A stretch of 64,000 nucleotides of DNA from Flavobacterium hydrophilum (GTDB lineage Bacteria; Bacteroidota; Bacteroidia; Flavobacteriales; Flavobacteriaceae), in contig NZ_QJHL01000003.1 in assembly GCF_003202405.1 (NCBI RefSeq), positions 248,001-312,000 of the forward strand, in the 5' to 3' direction. Position 1 is the first letter of the stretch, and each line of letters begins with the position of its first letter. A program made the translations under genes and the position numbers. The notes under the pieces are model-generated. The model did not search any database. It was given only the letters and a program-made list of their open reading frames with translations, and was not told where the DNA came from. Positions 54,056 through 62,576 of the stretch are shown here, piece after piece.

Positions 54056-57000
54056 ATGAAAAAATTGTCAAAGTTTCTCTTAATGCTTTTAGCATTTATT
54101 TATGCAGGAGATATTTATGCGCAAGGTAACACGACCTCTTCTATTAGTGGTAATGTTTACGATAAAGGTTCACAATCTTTGCCCGGAGCATCTATCCTTG
54201 CAGTGCATACACCATCAGGTACGCGTTACACTGCATCGACAGACTATACTGGTAACTTCAGAATCTCGAATATGAGAGTTGGTGGTCCTTACAAAATTGT
54301 CATTACTTTTATTGGATTTAAATCTTTTGAAGATAATGATGTATATCTTCAATTAGGAGATTCAAAAGATTTTAAGGTTATTCTGCAAGAAGAATCGAAT
54401 GAATTAGAAGAAGTTGTAGTAAAAGCGACAAGAGATAATACTTTTAATTCGCAAAGAACTGGAGCACAGACAGTAATTAATTCTGATAAAATTAAGGCAT
54501 TGCCATCTTTATCACGAAATATTTCAGACTTTGCAAGATTAACTCCCTCAGCTCAGTTAAGAACTGATGATGTATTGTCAATTGGAGGTCAGAATAACAG
54601 ATTTAATGCCATTTATATTGATGGAGCGGTAAGTAACGATGTATTTGGATTGGCTTCAAATGGTACAAATGGCGGGCAGACAGGAGTTAGCCCTATCTCT
54701 GTTGATGCAATTGAACAATTTCAGGTTAGTGTAGCTCCTTATGATGTGAAGCTTTCTGGTTTTGCTGGTGGAGCAATTAGTGCCATTACTCGTTCAGGAA
54801 CTAATAATTTTGAAGGATCTGCTTATTTCTTTAACAGAAATGAATCTTTAGCAGGAAAAACACCCCCTTCATTAGCAGGAACCGAAGGAAGGCAAAAATT
54901 AGCTGATTTTTCTGCGCAAACATATGGTGTACGTGCCGGAGGTGCAATAATTCAGGACAAGTTATTTTATTTTATTAATTACGAGCGTCAGGATAATGAA
55001 ACTCCACAGCCTTTTAACTTGTCAACTTATACAGGTTTGTCAGGAGGAAGAATTGACGAATTGTTAGCTAAATTGGACGGTTATGGATATAATCCAGGTT
55101 CTTTTAATAACAACACAAGAACTCTTGTAAGTGATAAGTTAATTGCTAAAATAGACTGGAATATCAATGATAACCATAAATTATCTTTAAAACACAGTTA
55201 TGTGAAAGCGGAGAATTTTGCGCCAAACAGATCTTCTGCTACGGCAATAAATTTCATCAACGGAAGTCAGTTATTTACTTCTACAACAAATTCTACAGCT
55301 TTAGAGCTAAATTCAAGATTTGGAAATAAATTTTCTAATAATTTAGTAGTTGCCTACACTGACGTTCTTGACGACAGGGATGTATTTGGAGAACCATTTC
55401 CAACTGTTCAGATTTTTGATGGTTCTAATAATCAAAGTATCTATTTTGGGGCTGACGGTTCATCAACAGCAAATTTCTTAACTCAAAAAACATTAACTCT
55501 TACTGATAATTTTGAAATCAATTCAGGTATTAGCAAAATAACAATTGGTACGCATAATGAATTTTCAGATTCTAAAAATGTTTTCTTTAATAATAATTTT
55601 GGATCTTACAGATATAATAGTCTTCAAAATTTTTTAGATGATGCAAAACCAAACAGGTTTCAAATGAATTATTCTTTAATAGGTGGTGAAGGTGATGATT
55701 CGCAAGGAGCTGCTGTATTTGGAACTAAGCAGTTTGGATTTTATATCCAAAATGAGATGAAAATTAGTAATGATTTCAAACTTTCTTATGGAATCAGAGT
55801 TGATTTCCCGGTATGGGAAGATGGAGTAGCAAATGATGACTTTAATAACAGAACCATAGCGATTTTAGAAGCTGGAGGTAAAAATTTACAAGGTGCAAAA
55901 GTAGGGCAAGGTATTAAAACTTCAGCACACGTTGCTCCCCGTTTAGGGTTTAACTACGATTTAAATGGAAAGCATTCTACTCAATTTAGAGGAGGAGTGG
56001 GTGTGTTTACTTCAAGATTACCATTGGTATGGCCAGGAGGAACTTATAACAATAATGGTCTTTCTAACGGAGCCGTTTCGATAACAAGTGCTACTGGTAT
56101 GCCGACTTTTAATCCAAATCCAAGTGTAGGTAGTCAAATCGATCAATTACCAGCATCGTATCCTAGACCCGGTTCAGGAGGAAAAGGTGGAAATATTGAT
56201 TTATTTGCAAGGGATTTCAAACTTCCTCAGGTATTTAAAGCAAGTTTTGCTGTTGATCAAAAATTACCCTTTGGTTTAGTTTTGACCTCTGAAATTACTT
56301 ATAACGACAATATTAGTGCTGTTAAATATGAGAATTTGAATATTGGGGAAGCTTCAAGTAACTTAACAGGAGCAGATACAAGACCTCGTTATAATGGAAA
56401 TAGCAGATTAGATCCTACTTATTTAGGAGTTTATTTAGGTTCAAATACAAGCGAAGGAAAAGCATATAATCTTGCTTTTACATTAACCAAAAATTTCAGA
56501 TCGGATTTTATTGATGGAAACATTTCTGGAACTTATTCTTATGGTAAATCAACTACTATTATGGATGCTACTTCTTCTCAAAACAGTTCACAATGGAATA
56601 ACACTGAATCAGTTAACGGAGCAAACTATTTAGGTCTTTCAAGATCTGATTTTGATCCGGGACAAAGAATCGTTGCGAATGGTAATGCAACTTTCAAATG
56701 GAGTAAATTTACTAAATCCAGAATTGGCGTATTTTATGAAGGTGCAGCAGGAACACCAATAAGTTATGTTTATAATGATTCGGGTCGTTTATTACAGGAT
56801 ACTTTTTCAAACTCAGCATTAATTTATGTTCCGGCTAATCAAAGTGAAATTAATTTAGTTTCTACTACAGCAAATCCAATGACACCTCAGGCACAATGGG
56901 AAGCGCTTAGTGCTTTTATTGATGGAAATGAATACTTAAGAAACAGGAAAGGTAATTATGCGGAACGTAATGGAGATCGTTTAAAAACTTCTCATATTGT

Positions 57001-57298
57001 CGATTTAAAATTCGCTCAGGAGTTTACACTTACTATTGGTAAAAAGAAACATACTATCGAATTAACAGCAGATATCTTTAACTTTACCAACCTTTTAAAT
57101 AAAGATTGGGGTAAACGATATTTTGCGACTTTTGATCAGGTTGCATTACTTACACAAGTTGGTTTCTTACCTGGAACTAACACTCCAACTTTTAATTATA
57201 ACCCAACTACTGCTAAAACAATTGATCAGGCAGATGATGTAGGTCTTAATTCGTCAAGATGGCAAATGCAAACCGGTATTCGTTATACATTTAACTAA
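54056..57298 (+). CDS. Oar-like TonB-dependent outer-membrane receptor
   Basis: A 1080-residue protein with signal peptide (GDIYAQ), a CarboxypepD_reg-like domain (ISGNVYDKGSQSLPGASILAV), a TonB-box-like ELEEVVVKA segment, a plug domain (GGQNNRFNAIYIDGAVSNDVFG; VSPISVDAIEQFQVSVAPYDVK) and a beta-barrel. The VAPYDVKLSGFAGGAISAITRSGTN motif is typical of the Oar/TonB-receptor group rather than SusC. There is no SusD gene next to it, so it is not part of a PUL. The substrate is unknown; these receptors are abundant outer-membrane proteins in flavobacteria. Confidence 0.93.
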   Translation: MKKLSKFLLMLLAFIYAGDIYAQGNTTSSISGNVYDKGSQSLPGASILAVHTPSGTRYTASTDYTGNFRISNMRVGGPYKIVITFIGFKSFEDNDVYLQLGDSKDFKVILQEESNELEEVVVKATRDNTFNSQRTGAQTVINSDKIKALPSLSRNISDFARLTPSAQLRTDDVLSIGGQNNRFNAIYIDGAVSNDVFGLASNGTNGGQTGVSPISVDAIEQFQVSVAPYDVKLSGFAGGAISAITRSGTNNFEGSAYFFNRNESLAGKTPPSLAGTEGRQKLADFSAQTYGVRAGGAIIQDKLFYFINYERQDNETPQPFNLSTYTGLSGGRIDELLAKLDGYGYNPGSFNNNTRTLVSDKLIAKIDWNINDNHKLSLKHSYVKAENFAPNRSSATAINFINGSQLFTSTTNSTALELNSRFGNKFSNNLVVAYTDVLDDRDVFGEPFPTVQIFDGSNNQSIYFGADGSSTANFLTQKTLTLTDNFEINSGISKITIGTHNEFSDSKNVFFNNNFGSYRYNSLQNFLDDAKPNRFQMNYSLIGGEGDDSQGAAVFGTKQFGFYIQNEMKISNDFKLSYGIRVDFPVWEDGVANDDFNNRTIAILEAGGKNLQGAKVGQGIKTSAHVAPRLGFNYDLNGKHSTQFRGGVGVFTSRLPLVWPGGTYNNNGLSNGAVSITSATGMPTFNPNPSVGSQIDQLPASYPRPGSGGKGGNIDLFARDFKLPQVFKASFAVDQKLPFGLVLTSEITYNDNISAVKYENLNIGEASSNLTGADTRPRYNGNSRLDPTYLGVYLGSNTSEGKAYNLAFTLTKNFRSDFIDGNISGTYSYGKSTTIMDATSSQNSSQWNNTESVNGANYLGLSRSDFDPGQRIVANGNATFKWSKFTKSRIGVFYEGAAGTPISYVYNDSGRLLQDTFSNSALIYVPANQSEINLVSTTANPMTPQAQWEALSAFIDGNEYLRNRKGNYAERNGDRLKTSHIVDLKFAQEFTLTIGKKKHTIELTADIFNFTNLLNKDWGKRYFATFDQVALLTQVGFLPGTNTPTFNYNPTTAKTIDQADDVGLNSSRWQMQTGIRYTFN

Positions 57299-57313
57299 TT
57301 ATTTAGAACGCAT

Positions 57314-57350
57314 AAAAAAAACCCTGATTCAATGATGTCAGGGTTTTTTT
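57314..57350 (+). terminator. terminator after the Oar-like receptor
   Basis: A perfect 13-bp inverted repeat (57314-57326 with 57338-57350) with A-run and T-run arms, 16 bases after the stop. Confidence 0.85.
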
Positions 57351-57393
57351 ATACCCTTTTTTGTTATATTTGTTTTAAACAAAATATTAATCT

Positions 57394-57819
57394 ATGTATC
57401 ATTTTCTTCAAAAACTCCACTCAGGTTGGGCTTATTTGGCATTATTACTTTTAGTAATTGCAGTTGTAAACGCCATTCTTGGATTCACATCAAAAAAAGA
57501 TTTTACTGCTAAAGACCGAAAAATTGCCCTGTTCGCTTTAATAGGGACACACACACAATTATTAATCGGTTTGATTCTTTATTTTGTATCTCCGTTAGGA
57601 AAAGATGCTTTTGGTCAAATGTCTAACGCAGCACTTCGATTAACCTCATTAGAACACCCATTAATTAATTTAATTGCTATTGCTTTAATCACAATAGGAT
57701 GGTCAAAACATAAAAAACTAATTAATAGTGAAGCAAAATTTAAAACATTCGCTATATTTTACGGAATTGGTTTAGTGCTTATTTTAAGCAGAATTCCATG
57801 GAACTTATGGTTTCAATAA
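57394..57819 (+). CDS. four-helix membrane protein, annotated in related genomes as cytochrome b-like
   Basis: A 141-residue integral membrane protein with four predicted helices (about 10-30, 45-65, 85-105 and 117-135). Histidines in LHSGWAY, IGTHTQLLIG and EHPLIN are placed at helix ends, which is why similar Bacteroidota proteins are labelled cytochrome b; heme binding is unproven. No redox partner gene is next to it. It stands alone between two terminators. Confidence 0.75.
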   Translation: MYHFLQKLHSGWAYLALLLLVIAVVNAILGFTSKKDFTAKDRKIALFALIGTHTQLLIGLILYFVSPLGKDAFGQMSNAALRLTSLEHPLINLIAIALITIGWSKHKKLINSEAKFKTFAIFYGIGLVLILSRIPWNLWFQ

Positions 57820-57828
57820 AACCAAAAT

Positions 57829-57847
57829 AAGCCCTCCTACAGGGCTT
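57829..57847 (+). terminator. terminator after the four-helix membrane protein
   Basis: A compact hairpin (AAGCCCT 57829-57835 with AGGGCTT 57841-57847) directly followed by a T-run. Confidence 0.8.
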
Positions 57848-57905
57848 TTTTTATCTCGGCATATTATTTGTACAAACTCCCCCCAGGTCTGAAAAAAAAT
57901 AAATT

Positions 57906-58391
57906 ATGAGGAATAAAAAAAATATTTTACTCTCGCTCTTTTCGGTGACTTTATTGAGTTGCTTTACCTACGTTATGAGCCAGAGTAAGCCAGTTGAAGC
58001 GAAGGTCTCTCAGGATACTTTAAAAACTGATAAACTAAAAATGGTGCCTTTAAACGATTCTGTTTTTAGCGTTGAGGGCCTAAAATTGAAAGTCTATAAA
58101 AAATCGGCTCATGCTTCCTATTACCACGATCGTTTTAATGGAAAAAAAACAGCAAGCGGAGCACGCTTCAATAATAATAAATACACGGCCGCCCACAAAA
58201 AATTACCTTTCGGGACCAAAGTAAAAGTTACAAATGAAGCCAATGGAAAATTTGTAATTGTTGAAATTACAGACCGAGGACCATTTGTTAAAACCAGAGA
58301 GATTGATTTGTCTAAAAGAGCTTTCATGGAAATTGCTAAAAACAAAGGAGCAGGCGCCATGAATGTCACAATTGAGACTATTGAAAAATAA
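57906..58391 (+). CDS. RlpA-like double-psi beta-barrel lipoprotein (septal lytic transglycosylase family)
   Basis: A 161-residue protein with a lipoprotein-type signal (TLLSCF). The RlpA domain covers about residues 70-160: YYHDRFNGKKTASGARFNNNKYTAAHKKLPFGTKVKV, then VEITDRGPFVKTREIDLSKRAF. The conserved Asp of DRGP and the catalytic-site HKKLPFG/T segment are present. RlpA cleaves denuded glycan strands at the septum in some bacteria; no SPOR domain follows here, so septal targeting is unproven. It converges on the DinB gene. Confidence 0.9.
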   Translation: MRNKKNILLSLFSVTLLSCFTYVMSQSKPVEAKVSQDTLKTDKLKMVPLNDSVFSVEGLKLKVYKKSAHASYYHDRFNGKKTASGARFNNNKYTAAHKKLPFGTKVKVTNEANGKFVIVEITDRGPFVKTREIDLSKRAFMEIAKNKGAGAMNVTIETIEK

Positions 58392-58394
58392 AAA

Positions 58395-58424
58395 ATCCGA
58401 AAGTTTCTAAACAAACTTTCGGAT
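58395..58424. terminator. bidirectional terminator overlapping the end of the DinB gene
   Basis: A perfect 12-bp inverted repeat (58395-58406 with 58413-58424). The stop codon of the minus-strand DinB gene (58407-58409) lies in its loop, so the right arm is coding. Confidence 0.75.
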
Positions 58425-58862
58425 ACTCATTACTATTCCGGTGTGGGTGCCTTCATGATAATTATTGAAAGATAAGGCATCTTCTACGTTTCGGAGTGTA
58501 AATCCCATACTTGTGGTGTACTCAGTATAATTTGTGAAAATTTTATCTGAATAATCTTTTTCTGCCTGATGTAACGTGTCTGAAAGCAATCTTCTGATTT
58601 CATCGACTTCAGCTTGTGAAACGTTACCTTCCGGTTTGCTCCCTTTTCTGTATTTGGCAATAAAATCTTCAGAAACCTTTGATGGCAGCCCGGATAATTT
58701 ATAGACTAAACTTTGTTGTGCGGATACGCAGTGTGCGATATTCCAAATTAAATTGTTGCTGAAGCCCTCAGGAATTTTGTTTAATTGCTCTAATGAATGA
58801 CTGTCCAGAATCTTCAAAAGAATTTCTCTTATTGTTTTTTGTACATCGAAAACTGAATTCAT
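58407..58862 (-). CDS. DinB-family protein
   Basis: A 151-residue four-helix-bundle protein of the DinB_2 type. The putative metal ligands are His in NIAHCVSAQQ and the two histidines of NNYHEGTHTGIVM in the last helix. Reactions known in the family are thiol transfer (bacillithiol, mycothiol) or none known; I see no specific sign of either. It is transcribed alone, towards rlpA. It shares only the fold with the truncated DinB gene at the left edge. Confidence 0.88.
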   Translation of the reverse strand: MNSVFDVQKTIREILLKILDSHSLEQLNKIPEGFSNNLIWNIAHCVSAQQSLVYKLSGLPSKVSEDFIAKYRKGSKPEGNVSQAEVDEIRRLLSDTLHQAEKDYSDKIFTNYTEYTTSMGFTLRNVEDALSFNNYHEGTHTGIVMSIRKFV

Positions 58863-58936
58863 AAATTTATTTTTTTATAAAATTAGTAATTTTAAGTTGC
58901 AATGAATTTTCTTTGTATCGAAATAAAATTATAATT

Positions 58937-59293
58937 ATGAACAAAATATACTACTTAGCTTCTTGTGATACGTGTCGAAAAATTATCAAAAATTTGCCTA
59001 AAAACAACGATTTGATTTTTCATGATATTAAACAAAATCCGATTACTGAAGCTGAACTGGAAGAAATGTACCAGCTTTCCGGAAGCTACGAAGCTTTATT
59101 CAGTAAAAAAGCGCAATTGTACAAGTCAATGGATTTAAAAAACAAAGCCTTGACAGAAGCTGATTTTAAAAAATACATTCTGGAGCATTATACTTTTTTA
59201 AGCCGTCCGGTTTTTATCATTGATGGTAAAATTTACATTGGAAACAGCCAACAGAATATTTTGCAGGTGATGAAAGCTTTAGAAGAAAAGTAA
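58937..59293 (+). CDS. ArsC/Spx-family thioredoxin-fold reductase-like protein
   Basis: A 118-residue protein (start ATG 58937; the upstream frame from 58913 adds eight unrelated residues). The N-terminal YLASCDTCRKIIKNLP has the ArsC/Spx CX2C, and DIKQNPITEAELEE, RPVFIIDGKIYIGN follow as in the family. It might be a glutaredoxin-coupled arsenate reductase or a YffB/Spx-like redox protein; the conserved ArsC Arg triad is not clear, and there is no ars operon here, so I favour a general redox role. Confidence 0.88.
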   Translation: MNKIYYLASCDTCRKIIKNLPKNNDLIFHDIKQNPITEAELEEMYQLSGSYEALFSKKAQLYKSMDLKNKALTEADFKKYILEHYTFLSRPVFIIDGKIYIGNSQQNILQVMKALEEK

Positions 59294-59400
59294 ACTGATA
59301 ATTTTTTAGGATTGCTATTTGCGTTAGGGATTACTTTACATGATTTTATTTTAATCGGAGTTTAGTGAATTTCATTTAAAGTGGAAATCCTTTTTTTGGC

Positions 59401-59482
59401 TTTTTCTGCCCGAAAAAGATTACTCCGTCAATTCGCTTTCGCTCGGGTGTAACGGATAGCCCGGCCTTCAGGCAACGCCCAC
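59401..59482. repeat. GC-rich intergenic element of unknown kind
   Basis: In a 270-base gap of otherwise AT-rich DNA, about 80 bases are GC-rich and carry short inverted blocks (for example GCC-TTCA-GGC at 59464-59473). Read on the minus strand it contains GGGCGTTGCC and CGGGCTATCC. It looks like a dispersed Bacteroidota intergenic element, not a gene. Confidence 0.35.
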
Positions 59483-59564
59483 ATATTTAAAAACTCAGAC
59501 GCCATTAAACTAGAAATCTTCCCTGTTAAGTTTTTTAGTATCTTTGCGCCTTTATACTCAATAT

Positions 59565-60425
59565 ATGATACAATCGATGACGGGTTTTGGTAAAGCTTCT
59601 TTGCAATTGCCAACTAAAAAAATCACGGTAGAAGTAAAATCCTTAAATAGTAAAGGTTTAGATCTGAACGTCAGAATGCCATCGCTTTATCGCGAAATGG
59701 AATTGGGACTGCGTACTTTGATTTCGACCAGACTGGAAAGAGGTAAAGTTGATTTTGCGATTTACATTGAAAGTACTTCTGAGCAGACTTCTACAAAAGT
59801 AAATGTTCCGGTTGTAAAAAATTATATAGCCCAGCTAAAAGAAGTTTACCCGGATGCGGATGAAACGGAATTGATGAAAATGGCGGTTCGGATGCCGGAT
59901 GTTCTAAAAACAGAACGTGAGGAAATAGACGAAAACGACTGGGAGCAGATTCAGGTGATCATTGATGAGGCATTACAAAATATTTTAAGTTTCAGAAAAG
60001 ATGAAGGAGAATCGCTTGAGAAAGAATTCAACCTTCGAATTGGTAATATTCGCCAATATATGAATGATGCGCTGGCTCTTGATCCGGAACGTGTTCAGGC
60101 GATAAAAGACCGTTTGCAAACAGCGATTTCTGAACTGCAGGTGAATGTTGATGAAAACCGTTTTGAACAGGAATTGATCTATTATCTTGAAAAATTAGAT
60201 ATTACAGAAGAAAAAGTTCGTTTAACCAATCATTTAGATTATTTTCTGGAAACCATAAAAGGAACTGAAGCCAACGGTAGAAAACTTGGTTTTATCACTC
60301 AGGAAATGGGACGCGAAATCAATACAATGGGTTCAAAATCAAATCACGCGCAAATGCAGAAACTGGTTGTGATGATGAAAGATGAACTGGAGAAGATTAA
60401 GGAACAGGTTTTGAATGTTTTGTAA
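59565..60425 (+). CDS. YicC/YloC family endoribonuclease
   Basis: A 286-residue cytosolic protein starting at ATG 59565 (MIQSMTGFGKA), which matches the family N-terminus; the frame from 59544 is seven codons longer. The N-terminal YicC_N domain (MTGFG, TVEVKSLNSKGLDLNVRMP) and the C-terminal DUF1732 (NRFEQELIYYLEKLDITEEKVRLTNHLDYF, RKLGFITQEMGREINTMGSKSN) are complete. E. coli YicC degrades the small RNA RyhB. The pairing with gmk downstream is common in bacteria. Confidence 0.95.
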   Translation: MIQSMTGFGKASLQLPTKKITVEVKSLNSKGLDLNVRMPSLYREMELGLRTLISTRLERGKVDFAIYIESTSEQTSTKVNVPVVKNYIAQLKEVYPDADETELMKMAVRMPDVLKTEREEIDENDWEQIQVIIDEALQNILSFRKDEGESLEKEFNLRIGNIRQYMNDALALDPERVQAIKDRLQTAISELQVNVDENRFEQELIYYLEKLDITEEKVRLTNHLDYFLETIKGTEANGRKLGFITQEMGREINTMGSKSNHAQMQKLVVMMKDELEKIKEQVLNVL

Positions 60426-60431
60426 AAGCAT

Positions 60432-60490
60432 TACGCTTTAAGCTGTAGGCTATAAGCGGAAAAACAAATCGAATAAAAGCTTAAAGCGTA
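60432..60490 (+). repeat. inverted repeat between yicC and gmk
   Basis: TACGCTTTAAGC (60432-60443) and its exact complement (60479-60490), with further copies of CTTAAAGC and TAAAGC nearby. It may be a weak terminator or an intergenic palindromic repeat; no T-run follows. Confidence 0.6.
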
Positions 60491-60515
60491 TAGCTTAAAG
60501 CCTAAAGCATACATA

Positions 60516-61088
60516 ATGAACAAAGGAAAATTAATTGTTTTTTCAGCTCCCTCAGGATCGGGAAAAACAACGATAGTAAAACATTTACTGAAACAGGAAG
60601 ATTTAAATTTAGAATTTTCTATCTCTGCAGCTTCACGCGACCCACGCGGAGAAGAAGTCAACGGAAAAGATTATTATTTTATTTCGCTTGAAGAATTCAA
60701 AAAACACATTAAAGCCGAAGATTTCCTGGAATGGGAAGAAGTATACCGCGATAACTTTTACGGTACTTTAAAATCGGAAATTGAAAGAATCTGGGCTTTG
60801 GGTAAAAATGTAATCTTCGACATTGATGTTGCCGGCGGATTACGTATTAAACATAAATTTCCTGAACAGACTCTGGCTGTTTTCGTAAAACCGCCAAGTG
60901 TTGACGAATTAAAAAGAAGACTAAAAGAACGCTCTACAGAAAGCGAAGATAAAATCAATATGCGTATTGCAAAAGCTTCGGTTGAACTGGCTACTGCGCC
61001 ACAATTTGACGTAATTATTAAAAACTATGATTTGGCTGTGGCTTTGGAAGAAGCACATCAGTTGGTAAAAGACTTCGTAAATAAGTAA
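60516..61088 (+). CDS. gmk: guanylate kinase
   Basis: A 190-residue kinase that phosphorylates GMP to GDP with ATP. The P-loop SAPSGSGKTT (about 8-17), the GMP-binding SISAASRDPRGEEVNGKDYYF and EWEEVYRDNFYG segments and the lid (RRLKERSTESEDKINMR) are all present. Length is normal. It follows the yicC gene with a palindromic gap of 90 bases and precedes nadD. Confidence 0.97.
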   Translation: MNKGKLIVFSAPSGSGKTTIVKHLLKQEDLNLEFSISAASRDPRGEEVNGKDYYFISLEEFKKHIKAEDFLEWEEVYRDNFYGTLKSEIERIWALGKNVIFDIDVAGGLRIKHKFPEQTLAVFVKPPSVDELKRRLKERSTESEDKINMRIAKASVELATAPQFDVIIKNYDLAVALEEAHQLVKDFVNK

Positions 61089-61123
61089 TTATTCCACGAA
61101 GATACACAAAGACAAAGCGCCGA

Positions 61124-61156
61124 GATTCGCAAAGTATTTTTTAAACTTTGCGAATC
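61124..61156 (+). repeat. 12-bp inverted repeat between gmk and nadD
   Basis: GATTCGCAAAGT (61124-61135) and its exact complement (61145-61156) around a 9-base AT loop. Neighbouring bases repeat TTTGTG and GCGAATC motifs (61157-61177). Another CGCAGCGAACTTTGCG-type palindrome is at about 26373-26388. Confidence 0.7.
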
Positions 61157-61196
61157 TTTGTGCTATCTTAGCGAATCTCTGTGAAACCTCAAAAAA

Positions 61197-61778
61197 ATGA
61201 AGATAGGCCTCTACTTCGGAACATACAATCCCATTCACATTGGTCATTTGATTATTGCGAATCACATGGCTGAATTTGCCGGTTTAGATCAGATTTGGAT
61301 GGTGGTTACGCCTCACAATCCGTTGAAAAAGAAAGCTACTTTACTGGATGATCATCATCGTCTGCAAATGGTGTATCTGGCTACTGAGGATTTTCCAAAA
61401 ATAAAACCTTCGGATATTGAGTTTAAATTGCTTCAGCCTAATTATACTGTAAACACGCTTTCGCATTTGCAGGATAAATATCCTAATCATGAATTTTCAC
61501 TTATTATGGGTGAGGATAATCTGAAGACACTTCACAAATGGAAAAACTATCAGGTGATTTTAGAGAATCATGATATTTTCGTGTACCCGCGCATTTCAGC
61601 AGAAGCAGAAAATACCGAATTAAAATCGCATCCTAAAATTCATATTATTGATGCACCGGTTGTAGAGATATCTTCAACTTTTATTCGGGAGAATATTAAG
61701 AAAGGGAAAAATATCCAGCCGCTTTTGCCTTCAAAAGTCTGGGAATATATTGATCACAATAATTTTTATAAAAAGTAA
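61197..61778 (+). CDS. nadD: nicotinate-nucleotide adenylyltransferase
   Basis: A 193-residue nucleotidyltransferase that makes deamido-NAD from nicotinate mononucleotide and ATP. The (H/T)xGH motif is in FGTYNPIHIGHL (residues about 8-19) and the second motif in ISSTFIREN. WMVVTPHNPLKKK is the typical phosphate/nicotinate-binding loop. It is in the same neighbourhood as the NAMPT gene at the right edge, which makes a different NAD precursor. Confidence 0.96.
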   Translation: MKIGLYFGTYNPIHIGHLIIANHMAEFAGLDQIWMVVTPHNPLKKKATLLDDHHRLQMVYLATEDFPKIKPSDIEFKLLQPNYTVNTLSHLQDKYPNHEFSLIMGEDNLKTLHKWKNYQVILENHDIFVYPRISAEAENTELKSHPKIHIIDAPVVEISSTFIRENIKKGKNIQPLLPSKVWEYIDHNNFYKK

Positions 61779-61787
61779 AACGCAATT

Positions 61788-61876
61788 TTTGTCATTTCGA
61801 ACGAGAAATCACATAAAGTGAAGACACACAGTACGTCGCTCTCTGGATATGATTTCTCCCCCGTCGAAATGACAAA
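61788..61876. repeat. long imperfect inverted repeat, Bacteroidota intergenic element
   Basis: The left arm (61788-61811: TTTGTCATTTCGA then GAGAAATCA) and right arm (61850-61876: TGATTTCTC then TCGAAATGACAAA) pair over about 23 bp with a few mismatches, around a 38-base centre. The same GTCA-n-TTCGA core occurs in the element at 38203. Confidence 0.7.
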
Positions 61877-61884
61877 CTAGTACA

Positions 61885-61918
61885 AAAAAGCCTGAATTTT
61901 TAATGATTCAGGCTTTTT
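61885..61918. terminator. bidirectional terminator between nadD and the rhodanese gene
   Basis: A perfect 13-bp inverted repeat (61885-61897 with 61906-61918) with A-run and T-run arms between convergent genes. Confidence 0.85.
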
Positions 61919-61935
61919 AGCTTTTAGAGAACTTC

Positions 61936-62529
61936 TTATTTCACTTCAGTTCCTTCAAACGCTATTCTCGAGTCATTTACATTGACCAGCTCATCCAGTT
62001 CATAGATATTTTTATAACCGTATCCATAAAGGTTAATGTGTGTTGGAATATTCAATGCCAGCATAATGGGTTTTCTGTTGGACAGAATCTGGGTTTCGAT
62101 ATTGGTTTTGGGTTTAGCCATTTTCGAAGCAAAATCTATTGGATCTCCATCAAAATTATTATTGCAGTAAATCAATATTCTGGTATTCGGATCCGGAATT
62201 AACTTTAAAAGGTTTTCCTGCGTAAAGTCAGTAAAATCAAGATGAATCGCTCCTTTTAAATGTTTTCTGTTGAAACGAAAATCAGAACGGGAATCTAAAA
62301 TCACGGTGTTTTCTTCTTTAGCCATTTTTAAAAAGACATCCAGACTCACCAGATTTTTTTCTCGTTGCTTTTCTAATTCGGTTACCAGATTTTTAAAATC
62401 ATCATAATCGACTAACGCTTTTGGATATTGGGTGTCTTTTTCCATCTTCTTTCTTTTGTTTACCTGTGAATGGATAATGCCGGTTATAAAACAGCAGCCG
62501 GCTAAAATGATAAGAGCTGTAATTTTCAT
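61936..62529 (-). CDS. rhodanese-like domain lipoprotein
   Basis: A 197-residue protein with a signal/lipobox-like start (IILAGCCF). A rhodanese fold covers about residues 60-150: NTVILDSRSDFRFNRKHLKGAIHLDFTDF, then the active-site loop with Cys in IYCNNNFDGD. Rhodaneses move sulfane sulfur or reduce thiol groups; the loop here is longer than the usual CXXGXR and its substrate is unknown. It is transcribed with the NAMPT gene upstream of it on the minus strand (gap 47 bases), but a functional link is not evident. Confidence 0.85.
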   Translation of the reverse strand: MKITALIILAGCCFITGIIHSQVNKRKKMEKDTQYPKALVDYDDFKNLVTELEKQREKNLVSLDVFLKMAKEENTVILDSRSDFRFNRKHLKGAIHLDFTDFTQENLLKLIPDPNTRILIYCNNNFDGDPIDFASKMAKPKTNIETQILSNRKPIMLALNIPTHINLYGYGYKNIYELDELVNVNDSRIAFEGTEVK

Positions 62530-62576
62530 AGTTTTATATTTAGTTCGGATTAAATCTTTTTATAACCGGCGTATTT

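Noticed and set aside
59440..59490. A tRNA or integron attC site
   Set aside because: No cloverleaf or T-arm pattern can be drawn, and there is no integrase or cassette structure nearby.
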